From Terriglobia bacterium (GTDB lineage: Bacteria; Acidobacteriota; Terriglobia; Bryobacterales; Bryobacteraceae): a stretch of 34,990 nt of DNA. Of this stretch, positions 17,986-24,913 are shown piece by piece; the first letter of the stretch is position 1, and each line of letters opens with the position of its first letter. The notes below the pieces were generated by a model that was not told the origin of the DNA, did not search any database, and saw only the letters and a program-made list of their open reading frames with translations. Made by a program: the position numbers and the translations under genes. The DNA is taken from assembly GCA_021325175.1 (NCBI GenBank), contig JAJPHS010000127.1:76909-111898 (forward strand), given 5' to 3'.

Positions 17986-19127
17986 GATGCCTCCGAAAGC
18001 GAATCCACCAGCCGGAATCCGGCGTATACGTGCGGGTAATCGGGGCGGAACCAGTTGCGAAAGCTCTCGCGCAACATGCGCCGCGCCGTACGCGGCGATC
18101 CGCCCTTCAGCACAAAGTGCTTGCCGTCGAAAAAATCGGCCGAGTAGCCGGGATAGAATGGAAAAGGCCTGAATCCGGCGAAAGGGCCGAAAACCGTCGA
18201 GGTCCATTCCCATCCGTTGCCGATCATTTGCGAAACGCCGTAGCGGCTGGGCGGCCCGGCGTCGACGCGAACCGGATCCCAACGTTCGAAATCCGCGTTC
18301 ACCGGAACCGCGCCGGAGGCGGCGCGGTGAAACTGAGCCTCGCTCGGCAGCGCCGCGTTGCGCCACTTCGCGTAGCGCGATGCTTCCTGGTGCGTCACGT
18401 ATACCGGCCAGTCGAGCGGCAGCGGAATTTCACCGAACATCGCGCGCAGAAACCAGCACCCATCGCGCTCAACCCAAAAATGCGGTGCGGGCGCGCCGGC
18501 GCGAACGTATTCGAGATACTCGCCGTTGGTCACTTTAAAACGCGAGATGCGAAACGCGGGCACGGGAACCTCGTGCCGGTCGAATTCGTTATCCCATCCG
18601 AAGCCGTCGTTGCGAGGACGGCCGAGAACGGCTGTGCCGGCGGGAATCTGGATCATCGTGTTTTCGATTCGATGCGGCTTTCCGGCAAAGGGCGCAGGCC
18701 CGCGCTTGGCCTCATAGGGCAGATTGTGAAACAGATACGCCAGGGTTTCAGCGTGCATCAATCGATGCTCAATGGCGACATTAAGCAATGCATCGGGAAT
18801 CCGGTCCGCGGCGGCGTCGATCTCCCGGCGAACGCGCGCGCCGTATTCGCGCACTTCCCGCTCCGACGGCCAATCCGTTGGGCGATCGGCGGGCGCGCCG
18901 CCCGGCTCGGGATCGATGCCGAACGCGAAGAGCTGGTCAAAGCTCGGATGAAACGACGGTTTGTCCAGCGCGTGCCGGGAAATCAGATTCCAGTCGAAAG
19001 CTTCGACGTGGCCCAGATAAAAAATCAGGCGATGACGCTCGGCGACCGGCCGCTGGTACAAGGCGGCGGGATCGAGGAGATTGAAAAGCGCATCGGTTCG
19101 GATACGCGCGGCTTCAAGAGCGTTCAT
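17982..19127 (-). CDS. egtB: Ergothioneine synthase EgtB (iron-dependent sulfoxide synthase)
   Basis: The protein is 381 residues from the ATG at 19127 (GGAGG upstream); the frame's earlier start at 19193 would be in the promoter. An N-terminal DinB-like domain holds the iron ligands: His40 (YLGHVEAFDW) and the H-x3-H-x-E motif His121, His125, Glu127 (EHRLMHAETL). A C-terminal formylglycine-generating-enzyme-like domain follows (GNGWEWTSTVF, LRESFRNWF, YAGFR). EgtB joins hercynine to a thiol, giving a sulfoxide. Without egtC here, a cysteine-using EgtB or an unlinked egtC is possible. The selenoneine synthase SenA is a homologue, but the egtD partner and the lack of senB/senC favour ergothioneine. 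Confidence 0.93.
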   Translation of the reverse strand: MNALEAARIRTDALFNLLDPAALYQRPVAERHRLIFYLGHVEAFDWNLISRHALDKPSFHPSFDQLFAFGIDPEPGGAPADRPTDWPSEREVREYGARVRREIDAAADRIPDALLNVAIEHRLMHAETLAYLFHNLPYEAKRGPAPFAGKPHRIENTMIQIPAGTAVLGRPRNDGFGWDNEFDRHEVPVPAFRISRFKVTNGEYLEYVRAGAPAPHFWVERDGCWFLRAMFGEIPLPLDWPVYVTHQEASRYAKWRNAALPSEAQFHRAASGAVPVNADFERWDPVRVDAGPPSRYGVSQMIGNGWEWTSTVFGPFAGFRPFPFYPGYSADFFDGKHFVLKGGSPRTARRMLRESFRNWFRPDYPHVYAGFRLVDSLSEAS

Positions 19128-19145
19128 CCTATCCTCCGCCGGATC

Positions 19146-19168
19146 GCCGCCCGTCAAGAGCGGGCGGC
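19146..19168 (-). promoter_or_regulatory. Hairpin in the egtB 5' leader
   Basis: A perfect 8-bp inverted repeat (GCCGCCCG / CGGGCGGC) with a 7-base loop sits 19 bases before the egtB ATG, just upstream of its GGAGG. It lies downstream of the likely -10 and so would be transcribed. It could be a regulatory stem or a REP-like dispersed repeat; nothing here decides between them. Confidence 0.45.
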
Positions 19169-19181
19169 GTACACCACGTGC

Positions 19182-19187
19182 ATCATA
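19182..19187 (-). promoter_or_regulatory. Candidate -10 (TATGAT) of the egtBD operon
   Basis: On the minus strand TATGAT, one base from consensus, lies 54 bases before the egtB ATG in the 106-base region divergent from glgP. No clear -35 element is seen. The glgP side has TATTCT and a GGAG Shine-Dalgarno sequence shortly before its ATG. Confidence 0.4.
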
Positions 19188-19233
19188 GCGCATACCTTCT
19201 TACCTTGCTATTCTGAAACGTGCACGGAGATCG

Positions 19234-21795
19234 ATGTCGTTTCAGATTCGTCCTTTGAGGGAGTTCCTCGTTCGTCCGGCGCTGCCGGAGAAGCTTTCGA
19301 GACTTTCGGAAATCGGCTACAACCTGCTGTGGAGTTGGGATCACACGATCCGCAGTCTGTTCCGGCGGCTGGATCCCCAAATCTGGAAGCAATCCAACCA
19401 CAATCCGGTGGTGATGCTGGGGCGGATTCCGCAGGCCACGCTGGAGCGCGCGGCGAACGATCCCCGGTTTCTGGCGCTTTATCGCCGCGCCTGCGAAATT
19501 CACGACAATTATCTGAGCGCGCGCGGCAACGCCCCGTCCAACATGTTGATCGCGTATTTTTCGATGGAGTACGGCCTGCTGGACTGCATGCCGATCTACT
19601 CCGGCGGCCTGGGCGTGCTTTCCGGCGATCACCTGAAGGCCTCAAGCGACGCGATGTTGCCGTTAGTGGGCATCGGGCTGTTGTATCAGAAAGGGTATTT
19701 GCAACAAACGCTGGGTCCGGATGGCTGGCAACAGGAGCGAACGCCGGTCAACGATTTTTACTCCCTTCCCGTAACACCGGAAACGCGCGCCGACGGCAGC
19801 GAGCTCCTGGTGTCTGTGACGCTGGCAGGCACGCCGGTGTTTCTCAAGGTCTGGCGGATCGACGTGGGCCGCGTGAAATTGTATCTGTTAGATAGCAACA
19901 TCCCGCAAAACGCCAACGCCGAGCATCGCGAGATCACCAGCCAGCTTTACGGCGGCGACCGTCACCACCGTATCCGCCAGGAAATCGCCCTGGGAATCGG
20001 CGGCTTACGGGCTTTGAAGGAGCTGGGACTCCATCCGACCGTATATCACATGAACGAGGGTCATTCGGCGTTTCTGGCGCTCGAACGGATTCGCGTTTTG
20101 ATGACGGAACATCATTTAAGCTTCGCCGAAGCCCTGGACGCAGCGAGGATGAATAATATTTTCACCACACACACGTCCGTACCGGCGGGAATCGACCTGT
20201 TTGATTCGGGAATGATGTACGTGTACTTTCAGGATTACGCCAGCGAACTGGGGATCGGCTTCGACGAGCTGCTCGCGCTGGGACGGCGCGAGCCGGCCGA
20301 TCCGCAGGAGCCGTTTTCGATGGCCATTGCGGCGTTTAAAACATCAGCCTACCGCAACGCCGTGAGCCGCCTGCATCGCCGCGTTTCGCAGCAGATGTGG
20401 GAAGGACTGTGGCCCAATCTGCCGGTGTGGGAAGTTCCAATTACATCGATCACCAACGGCGTGCATCTCACAAGCTGGGTGAATGGTGACCTGGCCGGAA
20501 TTTACGACCAGTATCTGGCCCCCGACTGGCGCGAGGGACACGCCGAGCCGAAGATGTGGGATCAGATCGCGGAAATTCCCGACGCGGAGCTGTGGGAAGC
20601 GCACCGCCGGCGGAAACGGCGGCTCATCAGCTTCATTCGCGAACGCGCGGCCGCGGCGGCCATGGAGCGCAACGCGCCCTCGCCCGAGGTGCGGCGCTTA
20701 CAGGAAATTCTCGATCCGGAGACGCTGACGCTCGGCTTCGCGCGGCGTTTCGCGACGTATAAACGCGCGACGCTGATATTCCGTGATCTGGAGCGGCTGA
20801 AAAAAATTCTGACCAATCCGCGCATGCCGGTACAAATTGTCATTGCCGGCAAAGCTCATCCCCAGGATGTTCCGGGAAAGGCGCTGATTCGCGAGATCGT
20901 CCAGTTTTCGAAGTCCCCGGAGCTGGCGGGCCATATTTTTTTCGTCGAGGATTACGGGATTCAAGTCGCGCGGGAGCTGGTGCAGGCCGTCGACGTGTGG
21001 CTGAACACGCCGCGGCGCGGCGAGGAGGCTTGCGGCACCAGCGGGATGAAAGCCGGCATCAACGGCGTGCTGAACATGAGCATTCTGGACGGCTGGTTCG
21101 ACGAAGCCGCCGAAAGAACGGGCGGATGGGTCATCGGCGATCGCGAGCCGTACTCGCCCGAGCGCGACGACGCGCACGCCTCCGCGATCTATTCTCTGCT
21201 GGAGAGCGAAGTGGCGCCGCTGTACTACGAAGGGCGCGAACAGAGTGTACCTGTCGAATGGATGCGGCGCGTCAAAAAGTCGCTGAGGTTCGTAAGCGCG
21301 CATTTCAACTGCCAGAGGATGGTCCATGAATACCGTTCGCAGTTGTATGAGCCGGCGCATCGCGCCTACGAAGGCATCATGCGGGATCAGTTCCATCCAG
21401 CGCGGGAGCGCGCCAAATGGCAGCGCAAGGTGAACGAAAGCTGGGAGCGGGTGGCGTTTGTCGATTCGACGCTCGAATCGGCCGGAGCGGTGGTCACCGG
21501 ATCGCCGGTGCCGCTGCGCGCCCGCGTGGATCTAGCCGGTCTAGATCCGCAGGACGTTCGAGTGGAAGCGGTGGTGGGCCGGGTGGGCGCCCATGGAGAA
21601 TTAGAAGAAACGCAGGTGCTGACGCTCGCGCCGCTGGAACAACAAGGAACGATATTTCTGTTTGGAAGGGATTTTGCTCCGTTCACCACCGGGAGGTTGG
21701 GCTATTCGCTGCGGGTAAGTCCGAATCATTATGACGATCCGTTAAACAGGCCGTGTAATTCTCCGATGAAATGGGCCGGGGCGGCGTCTAACTAA
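19234..21795 (+). CDS. glgP: Alpha-glucan (glycogen/maltodextrin) phosphorylase, GT35, DUF3417-containing type
   Basis: An 853-residue protein with the N-terminal DUF3417-type region (SEIGYNLLWSWD), then the GT35 catalytic core: YSGGLGVLSGDHLKASSD, HMNEGHSAF, TNGVHLTSW, LGFARRFATYKRA. The PLP-binding lysine is Lys606 in EACGTSGMKAGING. This is the archaeal/mycobacterial-type phosphorylase, longer at the ends and distinct from E. coli GlgP. It releases glucose-1-phosphate from alpha-1,4-glucans in the cytoplasm. The ATG at 19234 has GGAG 5 bases upstream. It stands alone here, though a ROK kinase and HAD phosphatase lie a few kilobases away on the other strand. The last 110 or so residues form a beta-rich tail. 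The coding sequence contains a perfect 8-bp inverted repeat (GGATCTAG/CTAGATCC) near 21530. Confidence 0.93.
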   Translation: MSFQIRPLREFLVRPALPEKLSRLSEIGYNLLWSWDHTIRSLFRRLDPQIWKQSNHNPVVMLGRIPQATLERAANDPRFLALYRRACEIHDNYLSARGNAPSNMLIAYFSMEYGLLDCMPIYSGGLGVLSGDHLKASSDAMLPLVGIGLLYQKGYLQQTLGPDGWQQERTPVNDFYSLPVTPETRADGSELLVSVTLAGTPVFLKVWRIDVGRVKLYLLDSNIPQNANAEHREITSQLYGGDRHHRIRQEIALGIGGLRALKELGLHPTVYHMNEGHSAFLALERIRVLMTEHHLSFAEALDAARMNNIFTTHTSVPAGIDLFDSGMMYVYFQDYASELGIGFDELLALGRREPADPQEPFSMAIAAFKTSAYRNAVSRLHRRVSQQMWEGLWPNLPVWEVPITSITNGVHLTSWVNGDLAGIYDQYLAPDWREGHAEPKMWDQIAEIPDAELWEAHRRRKRRLISFIRERAAAAAMERNAPSPEVRRLQEILDPETLTLGFARRFATYKRATLIFRDLERLKKILTNPRMPVQIVIAGKAHPQDVPGKALIREIVQFSKSPELAGHIFFVEDYGIQVARELVQAVDVWLNTPRRGEEACGTSGMKAGINGVLNMSILDGWFDEAAERTGGWVIGDREPYSPERDDAHASAIYSLLESEVAPLYYEGREQSVPVEWMRRVKKSLRFVSAHFNCQRMVHEYRSQLYEPAHRAYEGIMRDQFHPARERAKWQRKVNESWERVAFVDSTLESAGAVVTGSPVPLRARVDLAGLDPQDVRVEAVVGRVGAHGELEETQVLTLAPLEQQGTIFLFGRDFAPFTTGRLGYSLRVSPNHYDDPLNRPCNSPMKWAGAASN

Positions 21796-22014
21796 AGTAA
21801 CAGTGGAAAATCACCGATTATAGATCAGGCCCGTGAAGATTTCACTGGATTCCGCGGCCAGTTCGTGGTACATAGTGGTTTAGACACTCGCGGGCGCCTC
21901 TTGAACCGCTTGCGAAGGCGCCTGGCGGTCTCCCGAAATCTCTCGAAGCACCTCCCGAAGGGTTGCACGGTAACCGTTTCAACAAAGGAGCAGATCCGCT
22001 TCAGTTACAACTTT
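21796..22014 (+). other. 219-base structured leader upstream of the zinc-ribbon gene
   Basis: No gene is supported here. The stretch holds an imperfect inverted repeat (21801-21812 with 21838-21847, CAGTG...CACTG), a 7-bp inverted repeat GGCGCCT/AGGCGCC (21893-21899, 21916-21922), three direct repeats of CTCYCGAAR (21930-21938, 21940-21948, 21952-21960) and a short palindrome ACGGTaACCGT. AAAGGAG near 21985 looks like a Shine-Dalgarno sequence, but no start codon follows at the normal distance. It may be a structured mRNA leader or a small RNA. An in-frame GTG at 21865 would extend the next gene through it, which I consider less likely. Confidence 0.35.
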
Positions 22015-22551
22015 ATGGAAGGCGATCGCAAGTACCGGCAACGCGGCTACATGGACTCCGGCCGCGACTATTCCGGAAACGGCGGGCCACGGCGCGAGGA
22101 GCGTCCACGCCCGCAGGGTCCACGGCCTCCAATCGATGTCACCGGCCCGCGGCTGCCGCGCATGGTCCAGGCGGTGGCGGCGGCGCGATGCTACAACTGC
22201 GCCACCACGCTGCCCTCCGACATCGACTGGCGGGGAAACTGCCCGAAATGCGGAGCCGCGCTGCACTGCTGTAAGCAGTGCGCGCACTTCGAGCCGTCGA
22301 CGCGCTTCCAATGCCTGAAGCCCGTGCCGGTGCGCATTTCCCCCAAGGATCAGGCCAACACCTGCGATCTGTTCAACCCGCGCGTAACGGTCGCCCGCGA
22401 CGCCCCGCCGGCGGGCAACGGCTACGGTCTCGGGAACGGCAACGGGCACGGCAATGGCAACGGCGGCTCCGCGCTGCCAAACGTGCCGGCTCCGAAAAGC
22501 GCCACTGACGCACGGGCTATTTTCGATAGCCTGTTCAAGAAGCCAGAATAG
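22015..22551 (+). CDS. Zinc-ribbon protein with disordered ends
   Basis: The protein is 178 residues from the ATG at 22015; ATG 22051 (12 codons later) and GTG 21865 are alternatives, none with a well-placed Shine-Dalgarno sequence. The N-terminal 45 residues are Arg/Gly/Pro rich (PRREERPRPQGPRPP). The middle has nine cysteines, including Cys59-x2-Cys62, Cys76-x2-Cys79 and a CCKQC cluster (85, 86, 89), plus Cys100 and Cys117, so one or two metal sites are likely. The C-terminus has a Gly-Asn repeat (GNGYGLGNGNGHGNGNGG) and ends ARAIFDSLFKKPE. It may bind RNA, DNA or ribosomes, but no family is recognised. Its 3' end overlaps the convergent ROK gene by 17 bases. Confidence 0.72.
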   Translation: MEGDRKYRQRGYMDSGRDYSGNGGPRREERPRPQGPRPPIDVTGPRLPRMVQAVAAARCYNCATTLPSDIDWRGNCPKCGAALHCCKQCAHFEPSTRFQCLKPVPVRISPKDQANTCDLFNPRVTVARDAPPAGNGYGLGNGNGHGNGNGGSALPNVPAPKSATDARAIFDSLFKKPE

Positions 22552-23368
22552 CGGCGCCCCACAGGACGCTATCGTCTCCCAGCGCCGCCGGTTGTACGTC
22601 CAGGCGGGCGCGCGACCACGCCGTGACCTGCCGCCGCAATTCCGCGCGCAGCGGAACGAAAAGAGCATCGCCGGATTTGGCAATCCCGCCCCCGATGACG
22701 ATCCGCGCCGGATTCAGGAGCATGACGGCGGCTTTCAGTCCCGCGGCGAGATCGGCGGCGTAACGGCGGGTGAAGGAAGCGTCGCCGAGCAGCTCGCGCA
22801 CGGGCTTACCGTAGTCGCGCTCCAGCCAAAGGCCGCAGCAAATTCTCTCGAAACATCCGCGAGCGCCGCACAGGCATTCGGGACCATCCGGGCGTATCGC
22901 GATGTGCCCCAGCTCGCCCGCCCAGGAGTCGGCGCCGCGATAGAGCTCGCCGCTTTCGAGAACGATTCCGCCGCCGATGCCGGTGGAAAGAGTCATATAG
23001 AACATCGGCAGATGATCGCGACCCGCGCCGAATCGAGCCTCGCCGAGCGCGCCGGCATTGGCGTCATTATCGATGACCACCGGCACGCCGAGGGCGGATT
23101 GAAGACGCTCGGCCAGCGGAAAATCGGTCCAGCCGCCGGCGTGTGTGGAGAGAGCAACGCGCTGGCGAGCGAAATCGACCGGACCGCCGAAGCCCACGCC
23201 GCAGCGTTCAAACCGCCAGCGGCGCGCGATCGCAATCAGTTCGGCGATCATCGGTTCGGGCCCGGCGGCGCGGTCGGTGAAGCGCGTCTCTTTCGCGACG
23301 ATGCGGTTGTTTTCAAACAGCGCGGCCTGGAATTTCGTTCCGCCGATGTCGATGGCGAGCAGGCGCAT
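22535..23368 (-). CDS. ROK family sugar kinase (glucokinase-like)
   Basis: A 277-residue protein with the ATP-binding DIGGTK at residues 7-12, the catalytic aspartate in DNDANAGALGE, and LSTGIGGGIV. It has the glucokinase-type ELGH (in AGELGHIAI) and the ROK zinc site CLCGARGCFE. The family phosphorylates glucose, mannose, fructose or N-acetyl sugars with ATP. There is no N-terminal helix-turn-helix, so it is a kinase and not a NagC-type repressor. It starts 12 bases after the stop of the HAD phosphatase gene and is the last gene of the long minus-strand run. Substrate is unproven; glucose is the default guess. Confidence 0.88.
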   Translation of the reverse strand: MRLLAIDIGGTKFQAALFENNRIVAKETRFTDRAAGPEPMIAELIAIARRWRFERCGVGFGGPVDFARQRVALSTHAGGWTDFPLAERLQSALGVPVVIDNDANAGALGEARFGAGRDHLPMFYMTLSTGIGGGIVLESGELYRGADSWAGELGHIAIRPDGPECLCGARGCFERICCGLWLERDYGKPVRELLGDASFTRRYAADLAAGLKAAVMLLNPARIVIGGGIAKSGDALFVPLRAELRRQVTAWSRARLDVQPAALGDDSVLWGAAILAS

Positions 23369-23380
23369 GGGCGGCGCGTG

Positions 23381-24202
23381 TCAAAAATTGGCGATTCGCC
23401 GTTCGGCGAAAAGCGTCGCGATCAGCTCGTCCCCGCACAAATAATTCGGCACGATGTAGTCCGCACCGACCCCGATCAGGCGCTGTCGCTTCCAATCGTC
23501 GACCATCCGGCACTCCGGCTCGGCGGTCGCCACGCCGACCGCGACTCCGCCGACCTGCTTCACTTCCTCGATCTCCACGTAGCCGTCCCCGAAGCCCAAA
23601 ATTTCGCCGCCTCCGACGCCGGTGGTGGTGATGATCCGCTGGATCAGAATTTTTTTCGAAAAGCTTTTATAGTCGTCCTGCGCGCCATAGACCCCGCCAT
23701 CGAAATAGCGCGCCACATCGAGCAGCCGCGCCTCTTCCTTCATATAAATCTCGTCGGTGCCGCTGGCCAGATACAGGGTCAAGCCGCGCGATTTGAGAGA
23801 TTCGAGCAAAGCGCGCGCGCCGGGCACCAGATACTGCTCCGGCGAAACGCGCCCTTGCTGCAAATCCTCGATGCGGCCGTGAATGCGCGTCCACAGCCGG
23901 TCGAGATACATTTTCTTATACTCCAGCGGATCGAGCGCCCGCCCGCCGCGTTTGCGGACGTGTTCGGCGAACTCCATCATCTGGTAAATCGTCTCCTTTC
24001 CGGTGAGACGCCAGACGAAATCCTCGACGATCGAGCGCAGCTCGGATTCACTCTCCCCGCTGTTGAGATCGAGGAGAATCTCCACCATCATCGGCACCAT
24101 CACCTCGACCCAGCCGGAGCGGATCAGGGATAAGGTGCCGTCAAAGTCGAATAAAACGGCGCGCGCGCGGGCGGCGGAAACGGAGCGGATGGATTCAATC
24201 AT
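23381..24202 (-). CDS. HAD superfamily phosphatase
   Basis: The protein is 273 residues from the ATG at 24202; a GTG at 24232, immediately after the upstream stop codon, would add 10 residues, and neither start has an ideal Shine-Dalgarno sequence. HAD motifs are visible: I LFDFDGT (nucleophile Asp19, acid Asp21), II YLASGT, III a lysine in YKSFSKK, IV GFGDGYVEIEEV. A helical cap of roughly 110 residues follows motif I, as in phosphoglycolate-phosphatase-like enzymes. It probably hydrolyses a small phosphorylated metabolite. Pairing with a ROK kinase suggests sugar phosphates, which is inference. Confidence 0.82.
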   Translation of the reverse strand: MIESIRSVSAARARAVLFDFDGTLSLIRSGWVEVMVPMMVEILLDLNSGESESELRSIVEDFVWRLTGKETIYQMMEFAEHVRKRGGRALDPLEYKKMYLDRLWTRIHGRIEDLQQGRVSPEQYLVPGARALLESLKSRGLTLYLASGTDEIYMKEEARLLDVARYFDGGVYGAQDDYKSFSKKILIQRIITTTGVGGGEILGFGDGYVEIEEVKQVGGVAVGVATAEPECRMVDDWKRQRLIGVGADYIVPNYLCGDELIATLFAERRIANF

Positions 24203-24232
24203 TCGGCAAGCGGGCGTGGGGCGATTCCCCAC

Positions 24233-24913
24233 TCACAACCAATACTCCCATTTTCCGGCCGCGATCACATAGGCGCTGAGGCAGGCGTTGGTGACGGCGT
24301 GCGCGAAAATCAAATCGCCCAGGCTGCGCGTTCGCATCATCCACCAGTTGTAGAGGATGCCGGCGGCGAGCCCCACGTCCCAATACGGACCGTGTTCGGA
24401 GGCGAAAAGCACGGCGACGGTCCAGAAGGAAAGCGGCGCATAGGCGCCGAGCGGGATTTTCTGAAAGTGGGGTGAAATGATCCAGCGCATCAGCCACGCG
24501 CGCCAGAAAAGTTCTTCAACGACGGGCACGATAATCACCGCGCGAACCGTACGCAGCGCCAGCAGCGAGACACTGAGCCGCGCCGCCGCCGGAAACGTTG
24601 ACTGCATGGTTCCCGTGATCGAATTCTCCAGATGATGGCGATACCCGGGGAACAGCAGATCCGGCGCGATCCAGAGAACGAACACCACAACGCCGGCCAG
24701 AGCGCTCGCCGCCGGCGCGCGCATCGAAAGATCCAGCGCCGGCCGCGCCACCGCGGCAATCAGCGCGAGCATCACCGCGAGAAACATCACCTCCAGCAGC
24801 AGCGGGGCGATCGGAACCAACTTGCGCAGCGAGAGAATCGCCACGAAGACGGCAAACGGCGCGACATATGGCGCCGATCCAACATCCGCGGCGCGGCGGC
24901 AAAAGGCGGTCAA
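24233..24913 (-). CDS. CPBP-type intramembrane protease (CAAX protease-related, exosortase-associated-like)
   Basis: A 226-residue polytopic membrane protein with the three CPBP/ABI motifs: EELFWRAW (EExxxR), FASEHG (FxxxH) and HAVTNACL (HxxxN). The N-terminal APYVAPFAVFVAIL and IAPDLLFPGYR segments resemble the CAAX prenyl protease-related family often found with exosortase (PEP-CTERM) systems. The start is TTG at 24913, overlapping the TPR-lipoprotein stop (TTGA). There is no Shine-Dalgarno sequence, but the conserved region begins almost at once, so no later start works. It probably cleaves a membrane substrate. No exosortase gene is in the window. Confidence 0.8.
   Translation of the reverse strand: MTAFCRRAADVGSAPYVAPFAVFVAILSLRKLVPIAPLLLEVMFLAVMLALIAAVARPALDLSMRAPAASALAGVVVFVLWIAPDLLFPGYRHHLENSITGTMQSTFPAAARLSVSLLALRTVRAVIIVPVVEELFWRAWLMRWIISPHFQKIPLGAYAPLSFWTVAVLFASEHGPYWDVGLAAGILYNWWMMRTRSLGDLIFAHAVTNACLSAYVIAAGKWEYWL

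Noticed and set aside
18030-19895. 621-codon plus-strand frame across egtB and into glgP
   Set aside because: It is antisense to egtB and out of frame with glgP, both of which carry complete family motifs. The composition is Arg/Gly-rich.
21530-21552. Perfect inverted repeat GGATCTAG/CTAGATCC in glgP
   Set aside because: It is inside coding sequence, far from either end, with no supporting signal; probably chance.
22454-24133. 559-codon plus-strand frame antisense to the ROK and HAD genes
   Set aside because: Both minus-strand genes have all catalytic motifs; the antisense product has no domain-like pattern.
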